A DNA stretch of 64,000 bases from Collinsella aerofaciens (GTDB lineage Bacteria > Actinomycetota > Coriobacteriia > Coriobacteriales > Coriobacteriaceae): assembly GCF_002736145.1 (NCBI RefSeq), contig NZ_CP024160.1, positions 2,170,001 to 2,234,000 on the forward strand, given 5' to 3'. The notes beneath the pieces are model-generated. The model worked only from the letters and a program-made list of their open reading frames with translations. It searched no databases and was not told the origin of the DNA. Position numbers and translations under genes: made by a program. Within the stretch, counting starts at the first letter, position 1. Each line of letters starts with the position of its first letter. This document shows positions 53,443-62,817 of this stretch, in pieces.

Positions 53443-53806
53443 GGGGGCGACTGGTTTCGACACGATAGCTCTGAGAGAGGAAGCAAGCCGAGGTCTCCTC
53501 GCCTCGTTAAACAGGGGTACCGTCAAATTGAATTGACAACAACTCTTCTTTTGAGCCTATGGCTCTCGCTGCTTAGTTTATAGCGGCGCGTCAACCCGGT
53601 GATTTCCCCGACACCGGCGCGACGTCATATTAGGGGAATGCTCCTGCGCACGTAATCGGTATGGCGCAGGCTAAGACCGAACCGGTTAGGACGCCGCGAG
53701 CGTGTCGCTGCGCGCAAAGCGTCCGAGACAAAACCAGCGACTGAGCTTGGAGATGCCAATCAGGGGGCTTTCGTGGACCGGAGTTCGATTCTCCGCGCCT
53801 CCACCA
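53443..53806 (+). ncRNA. ssrA: tmRNA
   Basis: A 364-base transfer-messenger RNA that rescues stalled ribosomes. The 5' end GGGGGCGACTGGTTTCGAC pairs through its first seven bases with CGCCTCC before the encoded ACCA end. The T-arm is GGACCGGAGTTCGATTCTCC. The tag reading frame reads DNNSSFEPMALAA and stops at TAG; the in-frame codon before it is ATT and the one before that is TGA, so the resume codon is GAC or ATT. It is followed by a strong terminator at 53815. Confidence 0.95.
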
Positions 53807-53814
53807 TAAGTAAC

Positions 53815-53852
53815 AGGCAGGTAGATATTCGTATCTACCTGCCTTTTTATTT
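53815..53852 (+). terminator. Terminator of ssrA
   Basis: AGGCAGGTAGATA / TATCTACCTGCCT perfect 13-base stem with TTCG tetraloop, then TTTTATTT. Confidence 0.95.
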
Positions 53853-53863
53853 CATGCCCGCAC

Positions 53864-53880
53864 CGCGGAGAATCGAACTC
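53864..53880 (-). repeat. Inverted 17-base remnant of the ssrA 3' end
   Basis: CGCGGAGAATCGAACTC is the exact reverse complement of tmRNA bases 53781-53797 (T-arm and acceptor). It is possibly an att-site trace or an old inverted duplication. Confidence 0.7.
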
Positions 53881-54068
53881 TGCGCAGGGCGCGAGCGTTA
53901 AACAAACGCGAAGCGTTTGTAGCGAGCGGGCGAGGACGCCGGCAGGCGGCCGAAGCCGGTGCGGATTTGCGAAGCAAATACGCGGATTTTCCGCGCAAAG
54001 CTTCAACCCTATATAGATGCGATGCCGATCGGACTGCAGCCTGCCATGCCCCGCATCAACGTCGTCCC

Positions 54069-54316
54069 AGGCGGAAAATCCATCCCAGAATTCCGGCTCA
54101 GACTGGGATGCGGTTTCCGGATGACGTTTCAAGCGGAAACTGCATCCCGGAATCGACGCTCGGAATGGGATTCATTTTCCGGAAGACGCCTCAAGCGGAA
54201 AGTTCATCCCGGAATCCGCGCTCAGAACGGGTCGCGCTTTCCCAACGGCGGTCCAAGCGGAAAGCACATCCCGGAATCCCGCCTCAAACTGGGACGCACT
54301 TTTCGTTTCGCCTGCC
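54069..54316 (+). repeat. Tandem array of four 62-base units
   Basis: Units begin at 54069, 54131, 54193 and 54255, each with (A)GCGGAAA-N3-CATCCC(G/A)GAAT near the start and GGG-N-TTTCC-like sequence about 25 bases later. The right half of one unit is complementary to the left half of the next, for example 54107-54119 with 54135-54147. The 62-base period is not a multiple of three, so it is non-coding. Confidence 0.85.
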
Positions 54317-54392
54317 GCCTCAAAAAAACCTGCGCGCCCTCCATTCCAAAACTGGGTAGAAGAAGGCCAAAACGCAATCGCAGGAGGTCAAT

Positions 54393-55271
54393 ATGACTGC
54401 AGAAGATAAGGCAAAGAACGCCGGCAAGGTCGCGCTCGTCTTGGAGGGCGGCAGTTTTCGCGGGCAGTTTACTGCGGGCGTGCTCGACGTTCTCATGGAG
54501 GCTGGCGTCGAGATTCCGGCTGTCTACGGTGTATCGGCCGGCGCCCTCAATGGCGTGAACTACAAGTCGCACCAGATCGGCCGTGCCAACCGCATCAACC
54601 TGGCTTTCTGTAACGACAACCGCTTCATGGGCGCCGCGTCGTTTGCGGCCACGGGCTCTATCGTCGGCTACGACTTTATCTTCAACGATGTCCAGGACCG
54701 CCTGGATCCCTTTGACAACGAGACGTTCGATGCGAGCCCCATCGAGATGTACGCCGTTGCGACGGACATGCTGTTCGGAACCGCCACGTACCTGCCGGTC
54801 AAAAGCGCCGTACTTGACCTCGATGCCGTGCGCGCCTCGACGTCGCTGCCGCTGGTGACGCCGCCGGTCGAGATCGACGGGCACAAATACGTCGACGGCG
54901 GCGTTGCCGATTCGGTTCCTATTGAGCATGTGCTCGAGGAGGCGGGCTTCGACCGTGCGGTCGTCATCGTCACCCAGGACCGCTCGTATGAGAAAAAGCC
55001 CTACGAGTTTTTGCCGGCGGCGCGTGCGCGCTATGCCGACTACCCCTATCTGCTCGAGGCTATCGAGACACGCCACGACCGCTATAACCTCCAGCGCATG
55101 CACCTGTGGAAGTATGAGCGCGAGGGTCGCGCGCTGGTCATCGCTCCGCAAAAGCCGGTCGAGGTCGGCCATGTCGAGCATGATCCGGCCAAGCTTCTCG
55201 ACCTGTATATCCAGGGCCGCCAGGAGGCAAAGCGCTTGCTGGGAGATATCGAGGCATTTGTCGAGCGCTAG
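54393..55271 (+). CDS. Patatin-like phospholipase family protein
   Basis: 292 residues, the size of bacterial RssA/YjjU-like patatins. Oxyanion motif LEGGSFRG, nucleophile elbow GVSAG with Ser48, and the catalytic Asp in VDGGVADSVP. A predicted cytoplasmic serine hydrolase acting on acyl lipids; no signal peptide. ATG at 54393 has AGGAGG. Single-gene unit between the 62-base array and the ribosomal protein operon. Confidence 0.92.
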   Translation: MTAEDKAKNAGKVALVLEGGSFRGQFTAGVLDVLMEAGVEIPAVYGVSAGALNGVNYKSHQIGRANRINLAFCNDNRFMGAASFAATGSIVGYDFIFNDVQDRLDPFDNETFDASPIEMYAVATDMLFGTATYLPVKSAVLDLDAVRASTSLPLVTPPVEIDGHKYVDGGVADSVPIEHVLEEAGFDRAVVIVTQDRSYEKKPYEFLPAARARYADYPYLLEAIETRHDRYNLQRMHLWKYEREGRALVIAPQKPVEVGHVEHDPAKLLDLYIQGRQEAKRLLGDIEAFVER

Positions 55272-55334
55272 CGCTGCAACGTCACGGCTCGTGGATGACA
55301 TGTGCAGAAACTCTGGTCGGAGCCAAAATACCTG

Positions 55335-55362
55335 TTGACTCGTACGGCGAGCGGGGTAATAT
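55335..55362 (+). promoter_or_regulatory. Promoter of rplM-rpsI
   Basis: TTGACT (55335-55340), 16-base spacer, TAATAT (55357-55362), about 67 bases upstream of the rplM start. Confidence 0.65.
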
Positions 55363-55428
55363 GGACGGGTTACTTGCAGAGCCCCGTGAATCTCTGTAAC
55401 AACACGTACTGTACATGGAGGAGTCTAA

Positions 55429-55872
55429 GTGATTTCGAAATCGACTCACTACGCCAAGCAGGGCGAGGTCCAGCGCAACTGGGTTCTCGTCGACGCCGAT
55501 GGTGCTGTCCTGGGCCGTCTTGCCACCCAGATCGCAATGATCCTGCGCGGTAAGAACAAGCCCCAGTTCACGCCCAACAGCGACTGCGGCGACTTCGTTG
55601 TCGTCATCAACGCCGATAAGGTCCAGCTTACCGGTAACAAGGCCGACACGAAGACCTATTATCGCCACAGCGGCTACAACGGCGGCCTCAAGGCTGAGAG
55701 CTTCCGCCAGGCTATGGAGAAGCACCCGGAGAAGGTCATCGAGCGCGCCGTTCGCGGCATGCTGCCCAAGACCACCCTCGGCCGTGCCCAGATGACCAAG
55801 CTTAAGGTCTACGCTGGTGCCGAGCATCCGCACGCTGCCCAGAACCCCACGAAGATTGAGCTGGAGGCTTAA
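55429..55872 (+). CDS. rplM: 50S ribosomal protein L13
   Basis: 147 residues with the normal L13 sequence: [62 protein letters not shown] and the terminal basic [16 protein letters not shown] primary-binding large-subunit protein. The start is GTG at 55429 with TGGAGGAG upstream. It is followed after two bases by rpsI, the standard pair. Confidence 0.98.
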   Translation: MISKSTHYAKQGEVQRNWVLVDADGAVLGRLATQIAMILRGKNKPQFTPNSDCGDFVVVINADKVQLTGNKADTKTYYRHSGYNGGLKAESFRQAMEKHPEKVIERAVRGMLPKTTLGRAQMTKLKVYAGAEHPHAAQNPTKIELEA

Positions 55873-55874
55873 AG

Positions 55875-56270
<396 letters not shown>

Positions 56271-56300
56271 GGTTTTATCTCCTTTCGAGATACAATGTAC

Positions 56301-56345
56301 AAGCGGGGCCTGCCGATTCCTCGGCGGGTCCCGCTTTTCTTTTTC
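56301..56345 (+). terminator. Terminator of rplM-rpsI
   Basis: AAGCGGGGCCTGCCGA / TCGGCGGGTCCCGCTT 16-base stem with GU pairs, then TTCTTTTT. Confidence 0.93.
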
Positions 56346-56393
56346 GACTAGGGTGGGCGGTTGCATATCGCCTGCTAGGGAAGGAGCAATCCT

Positions 56394-57731
56394 ATGCCCC
56401 AGAACATCTTCGGTACCGATGGCGTCCGTGGCGTCGCCAACGCCGATCTTTCGTGCGACCTCGCGTTTCGCCTGGGCCGCGCGGCGACCAAGTTCCTTGG
56501 TCCGGACATCTGCATCGGCCGTGACACGCGCCTTTCGGGCACCATGCTCGAGAGCGCTCTGACCGCCGGCATCATGGCCGAGGGCGGCCGTCCGCACTGC
56601 TGCGGTGTCATCCCCACGCCTGCCGTGGCGCTGCTCACTGTTCAAAACGAGCTCGACGGCGGCATCGTCATCTCCGCTTCGCACAATCCGCCGGAGTTCA
56701 ACGGCATCAAGTTCTTTAGCCGCAAGGGCATGAAGCTTCCCGACGCGGTCGAGGAAGAGATCAGCGCCTGGGTCATGTCCGAGGAGGCCATGGCTGCCGA
56801 TACGCTGCCGACCGGCGCCGGCGTGGGCCACATTATCAAGATGAAGGACGCTCGCAAGGCATACGTCGACCACGCCATCGATACGCTTGATGGCCTGAGG
56901 CTCGACGGCCTGGTTGTTGCCGTCGACTGCGGTCACGGTGCTTCCTGCCAGACTACGCCCGCCGCGCTGCAGCGCCTGGGTGCCACGGTGCACGCCATCA
57001 ACACCGATTACTGCGGCACCGACATCAACGTTGAGTGCGGCTCTACGCACCTCGAGCCCCTGCGCGAGCTCGTGCTGCGCACCCATGCTGACATCGGTCT
57101 GGCCCACGACGGCGACGCCGACCGTGTGCTGTTCGTGGACAGCGAGGGCAATGAGATCGACGGTGACTACATCCTGGCTATCTGCGGTTCTGACCTCGCC
57201 GCTCGCGGCAAGCTCGCCAACTCCGAGATCGTCTCGACCGTCATGTGCAACCTGGGCTTCTCCATCGCTATGAAGGAGCAGGGCTTCGAGATGGTTCAGA
57301 CCGCCGTGGGCGACCGTTACGTTCTGGAGCGCATGCTCGCGGACGGCGCCGTCATCGGCGGCGAACAGTCCGGCCACATCATCTTCCTGGAGCACAACAC
57401 CACCGGTGACGGCTTGGTGACGGCTCTGCAGCTGCTGGCCGTGCTCAAGCGCACCGGTCGTACCCTCACCGATCTTGCCGGCATCATGAAGAAGTACCCG
57501 CAGGTACTCGTCAACGTGCATTCCGACAACAAGGCCGGTCTGGACGATTGCCAGCCCATTTGGGACGCCGTCGCTGCTGCCGAGAAGGAGCTTGACGGCC
57601 GCGGCCGCATTCTGGTGCGCCCGAGCGGTACCGAGCCGCTGGTCCGCGTGATGGCCGAGGCCGAGACGCACGAGCTGACCCAGCGCGTTGTTGACGACAT
57701 CGTCGAGGTTGTCAAGCGCGAACTTCCCTAA
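56394..57731 (+). CDS. glmM: Phosphoglucosamine mutase
   Basis: A 445-residue alpha-D-phosphohexomutase converting glucosamine 6-phosphate to 1-phosphate for UDP-GlcNAc and peptidoglycan. N-terminal FGTDGVRGVAN, phosphoserine loop ISASHNPPEFNG, metal loop DGDADR, sugar loop GGEQSGH, and phosphate-binding RPSGTEPLVRVM. ATG at 56394 has AAGGAG. nagB, which acts on the same glucosamine 6-phosphate pool, lies two genes downstream. Confidence 0.97.
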   Translation: MPQNIFGTDGVRGVANADLSCDLAFRLGRAATKFLGPDICIGRDTRLSGTMLESALTAGIMAEGGRPHCCGVIPTPAVALLTVQNELDGGIVISASHNPPEFNGIKFFSRKGMKLPDAVEEEISAWVMSEEAMAADTLPTGAGVGHIIKMKDARKAYVDHAIDTLDGLRLDGLVVAVDCGHGASCQTTPAALQRLGATVHAINTDYCGTDINVECGSTHLEPLRELVLRTHADIGLAHDGDADRVLFVDSEGNEIDGDYILAICGSDLAARGKLANSEIVSTVMCNLGFSIAMKEQGFEMVQTAVGDRYVLERMLADGAVIGGEQSGHIIFLEHNTTGDGLVTALQLLAVLKRTGRTLTDLAGIMKKYPQVLVNVHSDNKAGLDDCQPIWDAVAAAEKELDGRGRILVRPSGTEPLVRVMAEAETHELTQRVVDDIVEVVKRELP

Positions 57732-57802
57732 TGGTCAAAAACGGGTGCCAAGTGGTAAACTGTCAAGGTTATTTTGATTGATTGGAATGTCCGAGGGGGA
57801 GC

Positions 57803-58300
57803 ATGTTCACTAAAGTCCTAAGGTCTTTTGGTATGCGTGGTCGAGTCCTTACGCTGGATGCTCCCATCTCGGGCGATGTCATTCCGCTTTCCGAGGTAAA
57901 CGACCAGACATTTGCCACCGGCCTTTTGGGCCAGGGCGTTGCCATTCAGCCTACGGGTACGCGCGTGATCGCGCCGGCTGACGCGAAGGTCGAGGCTATT
58001 TTTCCCACGGGACACGCCGTTGCGCTTAACACGGTCGATGGTCTGGACGTGCTCATCCACGTTGGCTTGGACACTGTTCAGCTCGAGGGCAAGCACTTTA
58101 CCGTACATGCGCAAGTGGGTGACATCGTTCATAAGGGCGATGTACTCATTGAGTTCGATCGCGAGGCAATTGCTGCCGAGGGCTACGATGTGACGGTTCC
58201 CATCTTGGTGTGCAACTCCGTTGAGTTCTCGAGCATCAAGGGCTCCGTTGGCGTGCATGTCGAAGAGATGGACCAGCTCATCGTTGCTCGCGAGCGCTAG
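57803..58300 (+). CDS. crr: PTS glucose-type EIIA component
   Basis: A 165-residue stand-alone EIIA-Glc domain. LDAPISGDVIPLSEVND at the start, TGHAVAL, then the phosphorylated His86 in HVGLDTVQLEGKHF, and the later KGDVLIEFD. It passes phosphate from HPr to EIIB domains. The window's beta-glucoside EIIBC (29976) lacks its own EIIA, so this protein is a candidate donor (inference). ATG at 57803 has GAGGGGGAG. It sits between glmM and nagB. Confidence 0.93.
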   Translation: MFTKVLRSFGMRGRVLTLDAPISGDVIPLSEVNDQTFATGLLGQGVAIQPTGTRVIAPADAKVEAIFPTGHAVALNTVDGLDVLIHVGLDTVQLEGKHFTVHAQVGDIVHKGDVLIEFDREAIAAEGYDVTVPILVCNSVEFSSIKGSVGVHVEEMDQLIVARER

Positions 58301-58572
58301 CAAGTGCACGTGGCCATTAGCCTACAATTCAAACACGTTTACGGAGGGCGCCCTTGAAAGAGGACGCCCTCCGTGGCAAGATGGGATTTGTCCGAAGCTA
58401 AAAGGCTTCGGGTCACCGTGGACGGGCAGGGGCCTCGACGCGGCTAGACACGAGACACATACATTACGCGACCTCGCCCTGGTGGCCGCACACGTTGGTT
58501 GCGGCCGACGCGGGCCGCGGGCAAGTGCTTGTAAGGGGAGCCTTGCCTCTCTTGTACGAGAAAGGACGCGTA
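58301..58572 (+). other. Structured leader region upstream of nagB
   Basis: 272 bases with several stems: ACGGAGGGCG/CGCCCTCCGT (58341-58374, no T-run), CCGAAGC/GCTTCGG soon after, and GGCCGCA/TTGCGGCC near 58482-58506. I do not recognise a known riboswitch or RNA family; an attenuator or new leader RNA is possible. Confidence 0.45.
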
Positions 58573-59301
58573 ATGAAGATCATTAAAGCTAAAGACTACG
58601 AGGATATGAGCCGCAAGGCCGCCAATATCATCTCGGCGCAGGTTATCCTCAAGCCCGACTGTGTGCTGGGCCTTGCCACCGGCTCCACCCCGATCGGTGC
58701 CTACAAGCAGCTCGCTGCTTGGTACGAGAAGGGCGACGTCGACTTTGCCGAGGTCAGCACCTACAACCTGGACGAGTATCGCGGCCTTTCGCACGACGAT
58801 CCCCAGAGCTATCACTACTTCATGCGTGAGAACTTCTTCGATCACATCAACATCGACCTGAACAACACGCATGTGCCCGACGGTTCCAATCCCGACGCCG
58901 CCGCTGCTTGCTCTGAGTACGACAAGATCGTCGCCGCCGCCGGTTACCCGGATCTGCAGCTGCTCGGCATTGGCAACAACGGTCATATCGGCTTCAACGA
59001 GCCCGATGACCACTTCTCCAAGGGCACGCACTGCGTCGACCTCACCGAGAGCACCATTCAGGCCAACAGCCGCCTGTTCGACAGCATCGACGATGTTCCC
59101 CGTCAGGCCTACACCATGGGTACCCAGACCATCATGTATGCCCGCATGATCCTGGTCGTCGCCAACGGCGAGGCCAAGGCTCAGGCCGTGCATGACATGT
59201 GCTATGGTCCGGTTACGCCCGCGTGCCCGGCTTCGATCCTGCAGCTGCACACCAACTGCGTTGTCGTTGCCGACGAGGCCGCCCTTTCGCTCTGCGAGTA
59301 G
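58573..59301 (+). CDS. nagB: Glucosamine-6-phosphate deaminase
   Basis: A 242-residue isomerase/deaminase making fructose 6-phosphate and ammonia. Phosphate loop GLATGSTPIGAYK, catalytic base region YNLDEYRGL and SYHYFMRENFF, active-site GNNGHIGFNEP and the later NANS-like QANSRLF. The ring-opening His is in the NGHIGF motif. ATG at 58573 has AAAGGA; an in-frame upstream extension lacks family similarity. No nagA is adjacent. Followed by a strong terminator. Confidence 0.96.
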   Translation: MKIIKAKDYEDMSRKAANIISAQVILKPDCVLGLATGSTPIGAYKQLAAWYEKGDVDFAEVSTYNLDEYRGLSHDDPQSYHYFMRENFFDHINIDLNNTHVPDGSNPDAAAACSEYDKIVAAAGYPDLQLLGIGNNGHIGFNEPDDHFSKGTHCVDLTESTIQANSRLFDSIDDVPRQAYTMGTQTIMYARMILVVANGEAKAQAVHDMCYGPVTPACPASILQLHTNCVVVADEAALSLCE

Positions 59302-59748
59302 CGCGAATCCTGCAGCTCGACATAGCCTTGCCTAAGGCCTCCGCTTTGCGGGGGCCTTTTTGCTATCCCTTTCCGCCCGCTTGACCAAAATCTTGCCGCA
59401 GGCTTGGCGAATGCCGGATGCCCAACAGCTTGATTCATTCCATACCAGATTCTATGCAATAATGCCACTAAAAGGTCGTAGACGGTAGCGGGTGCTAGGC
59501 GAGTTGAATGACATAGCTGAACCTTGTTCACTTGCGTTACACTGCCGCTCAGATGGGACAAGCTGACAAGCCATTTACCTGCTTAAAGACCGATTAGTCG
59601 GGGGATTAATAACAATCGGCCCTCGCTGTACAAAAACTTGCCGCTTGCGTACCAAAAGACAACCTAAAACACAAGGTCGCTCTATTCATAGCGCGGCTTG
59701 TATGGTCTTGCGGTTACAGTGTCCATACGGTCGAGTTGAGGAGCGGGC
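59302..59748. other. Intergenic region between nagB and the 999-residue regulator
   Basis: Contains the nagB terminator and then about 390 bases of relatively AT-rich DNA without a gene. It has two similar strings CAAAATCTTGCCGC and CAAAAACTTGCCGC (near 59386 and 59632) and a GTATGG/CCATAC pair about 30 bases before the regulator start. Confidence 0.6.
59334..59361 (+). terminator. Terminator of nagB
   Basis: AAGGCCTCCGC pairs with GCGGGGGCCTT with a TTT loop, then TTTTT. Confidence 0.92.
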
Positions 59749-62748
59749 ATGGTAAACGATTTGGGCAGTATAGACGACCTCGAGCTGATGCCGCTGGGCG
59801 GAGGCTATATGGTGCGACGCGAACGCTTGATGACTGAGCTTATCGCCAAGGGCCGAAAGGCCGGCATCGTGGTTCTTTATGCGCCCGACGGGTTTGGGAA
59901 GACCTCGGTGCTGCTGCAGTACACCCATGAGGTTAAATGCGACCCGACGCGAGGCCCCGTGCGGATTATCGAGGCCGATCGCGCCATTGGGCGCGAGGTG
60001 TTTATGCAGCTCGAGGTGGTCACCGAAGAACTCAAAGACAAACCGCGCTCCCTTATCGCGATTGATAATGTGCCAAACCTCGATCAGCACGATACCGAAG
60101 ACCTCATCGACAGGATTCGCGGCCTGCGCGCCATGGGGGTAGGGGTCTTTATCTCCTGCCGTCCTTCAAATCGTCAGCTGATTCATGGGCTGGGCGATTC
60201 GGTTAAGATCAATGCGCAGATGCTCAAGGTGCATGCCTATGAGTATTCGGCGTGGGCATCGGCGTTTTCGATCAGCACATCGCTCGACTTTTATCAGCTT
60301 ACGCAGGGCGTGCCCGAGCTCGTTTCGGCATTGCAGACGGGTCTGTATGGCCAAGGCGACGTAGCCGGTCTGCTCGAAAACGAGATTGTCAACGTATATG
60401 GCGCGGCACTTGTCGATCTGGCTTCGCTCGACAATAATGCGCTGTTTTGCGTGGCATGTCTCATGATTTTGATGGGCGAGGGCAATATCGCAGAACTCGA
60501 GGCTTGTGGGGTGAGGCTGTCGATGGTCGACCAGTCCTACTTTGTACGCGACTACCCGATCTTTGGCTTGGATCCCGCCGAGCGGAGTTTTACGTGTCTG
60601 GGCACGGAGGATAACGGACGCTTGCGTTTGCGTAAGTTGGTGGCCGAGGTTCGCCCCGAACTTGTTCCGAGGGCAGCCCGGATTTTGCTTAAGGCGGGCC
60701 GATGCGATGCGGCGATGGGCCTGGCGGACGCCTTTTTGGACCGTGAAGCGGTCCTTGAACTTGCTGGGCAGTATGGGGTCGATCTGGCTCTGACGGGGCA
60801 CGGGGCCGATATCTGCCGAGCAGCGCTGGGCACGATCGATGCCGACGATCCGGCTCCAGAGCCAACGCCTGCCGAGGCGCTTGGCGTATATCTGGCAGCG
60901 GTCAGCGTGTCCAATACAAAGCTCGCTCGCTATATGGCATCGGTCATCGAGCGCGGGGGCGAACGGGCGGCCTGCGAAATAGACCCTGTTTCATGGAAGG
61001 TGGCCCAGACACTGACGGCTGTTTGCTATGGGGACAACGGGCTTGGGCTTCCTACGAACCTGGCCGTGTCAGAAATCGAGACATCCCATACCGCACTCGA
61101 TATGCTGTCTGCGCATATCGAGGTCAAGCGCCGCCTGACCGAGCGGGGAGATGACGGCGGCGTTCTACAGCAGCTCAAAACGAGCAAGGCCTACGACTGT
61201 GAGCTCGACATCGCGGGGATTGTTATACGGGCCGATAGCATGCTAGTGGAGCTCTTTGACGGGTCGTTTGCGGGAACCGACGAGCGCGACGACGAGATGA
61301 CGGTGGTGCGGGAGGCGCTCGACGTACGTGGGCTTAAGGCGATGGCTATCTGGGTGCGCATGGTGTTGGCGGCACGGCGGCTCCTTTCCGGCCTGCCGGT
61401 AACCGACGACGCGGCGTTCAACGAGCTCGATCGTTTTGCCGTGCGCATGCGCGACAACCAGATTCAGCTGTTTGGCCTGTTGCTAGAAGGCTGGCAGTCG
61501 CTGGCAGAGGGACGGCCGGTTAATGCAAAGTTCCGTGCGGTCCAAGTGCTCAAACTTGCCGAGGAGTCGATTGCGTACATGCGCGATAACGCATTGCTGC
61601 TGGAGCGCGCGGCGTATCTGCGTAACACCTCGATGGTTTCGGTGCGCGAGGAAGCGGAGTTGCTCGATATAAGCCAGACGCAGGTTGGTGGCGCAGAAGC
61701 CTGGATGGTGGCGCTGCATTTGGCCTGTGCGGGCCGAGACAGCGACCTTGCGGCCTGGATGTCCATGAATCGCGCGGGGATTCTGGAACCATCGTATCGG
61801 CTCTTTGCGCGCCTTGCCATGCATTGTCTGGGCGAGCCGGCGACCAGGATTCGCAAGAAGCTTCCCGTGCGCGAGCTGTCGCGGTACTCGCTGCGCGACG
61901 ATTTGGAAGGGGAGGGCGAGCGCCTGTTCCAGGCCGGCGAGGTTGAAGCCGTTGATACCATTGACCATATCGAGATTCGCATGTTTGGCGCGTTTCGCGC
62001 CGAGCGCGACGGGTTTCCCATCACGGACAAAATGTGGCGCCGCAAGAAGGCGGCGACACTTGCCGAGCGGCTTGCGCTGGGCATGGATGCACTCGTCGAT
62101 CGTGAGACGCTGGCCATGGAGCTGTGGCCCCATGCCGAGTTCAATAGCGCCCGCAACAACCTGTACTCGACGATATCGCGCTTGCGGTCGGCTTTGGGAC
62201 CGACGCCGGATGGCAAGTCGTGTGTGCTTATCCAAAATGAATGCATCGGACTCAACGGCGACTACGTCAAGACCGATGTACGGCTGTTTGACCAGATAAG
62301 CCGCGAGGTTTTGGGAAATCGCACGGGTGCGCGCGGGCCCCATTTAGTTGAGCTATGCCTTAAGATTGAGCAGCTTTATGCCGGACCGCTGTATGTTCCC
62401 AATGGCTGTAACCCCACCTACTTTTTGCGTATGCGACGCATTATGCAGTCAAAGTACATCGATTGCATGATTAAGGGGGCCAATGCCGCTCTAGAAGAAA
62501 ACGATCTGCAGTCGGCGATTTGGCTGGCGGAGTCGGGGCTTCGACAGGAAACGGCGCGTGAGGATATGGTGCGCTGCGCCATGCGTGTCTACAGTGCGGC
62601 GGGGCGGCGGCGCGATATCGTCGAGCTGTACAGCGGGCATATGCACCATCTGAGGGAGCAGGTCAATGGCGTGCCCGAGCCCGAGACGCGGCGTCTATAC
62701 GAGCGCTTGGTGGAGGGACGGCTCAATCGCGTGCTGGTCGAGCGATAA
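59749..62748 (+). CDS. Large STAND-type regulator with C-terminal winged-helix/BTAD domains
   Basis: 999 residues. The N-terminal third is a STAND/MalT-like ATPase: P-loop LYAPDGFGKTSVLLQY (about 43-58), Walker B-like RSLIAIDNV (about 104), then a sensor-type FISCRPSNR. A long helical TPR-like middle follows (about 300-740). Near the C-terminus (about 742-840) is an OmpR/SARP winged helix (IEIRMFGAFRAERDG, MWRRKKAATLAERLAL, ARNNLYSTISRLRSALG), then a BTAD domain to the end. Most SARPs such as AfsR have winged helix and BTAD first, so the order is reversed. Ligand and targets unknown. ATG at 59749 has GAGGAG. Confidence 0.85.
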   Translation: MVNDLGSIDDLELMPLGGGYMVRRERLMTELIAKGRKAGIVVLYAPDGFGKTSVLLQYTHEVKCDPTRGPVRIIEADRAIGREVFMQLEVVTEELKDKPRSLIAIDNVPNLDQHDTEDLIDRIRGLRAMGVGVFISCRPSNRQLIHGLGDSVKINAQMLKVHAYEYSAWASAFSISTSLDFYQLTQGVPELVSALQTGLYGQGDVAGLLENEIVNVYGAALVDLASLDNNALFCVACLMILMGEGNIAELEACGVRLSMVDQSYFVRDYPIFGLDPAERSFTCLGTEDNGRLRLRKLVAEVRPELVPRAARILLKAGRCDAAMGLADAFLDREAVLELAGQYGVDLALTGHGADICRAALGTIDADDPAPEPTPAEALGVYLAAVSVSNTKLARYMASVIERGGERAACEIDPVSWKVAQTLTAVCYGDNGLGLPTNLAVSEIETSHTALDMLSAHIEVKRRLTERGDDGGVLQQLKTSKAYDCELDIAGIVIRADSMLVELFDGSFAGTDERDDEMTVVREALDVRGLKAMAIWVRMVLAARRLLSGLPVTDDAAFNELDRFAVRMRDNQIQLFGLLLEGWQSLAEGRPVNAKFRAVQVLKLAEESIAYMRDNALLLERAAYLRNTSMVSVREEAELLDISQTQVGGAEAWMVALHLACAGRDSDLAAWMSMNRAGILEPSYRLFARLAMHCLGEPATRIRKKLPVRELSRYSLRDDLEGEGERLFQAGEVEAVDTIDHIEIRMFGAFRAERDGFPITDKMWRRKKAATLAERLALGMDALVDRETLAMELWPHAEFNSARNNLYSTISRLRSALGPTPDGKSCVLIQNECIGLNGDYVKTDVRLFDQISREVLGNRTGARGPHLVELCLKIEQLYAGPLYVPNGCNPTYFLRMRRIMQSKYIDCMIKGANAALEENDLQSAIWLAESGLRQETAREDMVRCAMRVYSAAGRRRDIVELYSGHMHHLREQVNGVPEPETRRLYERLVEGRLNRVLVER

Positions 62749-62780
62749 AAAACGGGCGCCCGAAGTACTTGGGCACCCGT
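62746..62780. terminator. Terminator between regulator and YhbY gene
   Basis: ACGGGCGCCC / GGGCACCCGT stem with an A-run on its left, so it is a standard T-tailed terminator for the minus-strand YhbY gene. Confidence 0.88.
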
Positions 62781-62817
62781 AAGCTTGCTATGTGTTGGCT
62801 CGCCGGATCATTGGCTC

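Noticed and set aside
53864-53880. tRNA gene on the minus strand
   Set aside because: Only the T-arm and part of the acceptor are present; no D-arm or anticodon arm follows, so it is a remnant.
53686-54132. Minus-strand open frame of 148 codons across ssrA
   Set aside because: It is antisense to the tmRNA 3' half and terminator; such frames (with matches like GAENRTPVHES) are a known annotation artefact.
54069-54316. CRISPR array
   Set aside because: Only four units of 62 bases with the whole unit similar; no constant repeat alternating with unique spacers, and no cas genes.
58301-58572. glmS ribozyme upstream of nagB
   Set aside because: The conserved glmS core and cleavage-site sequence were not found by eye, and nagB is not its usual target.
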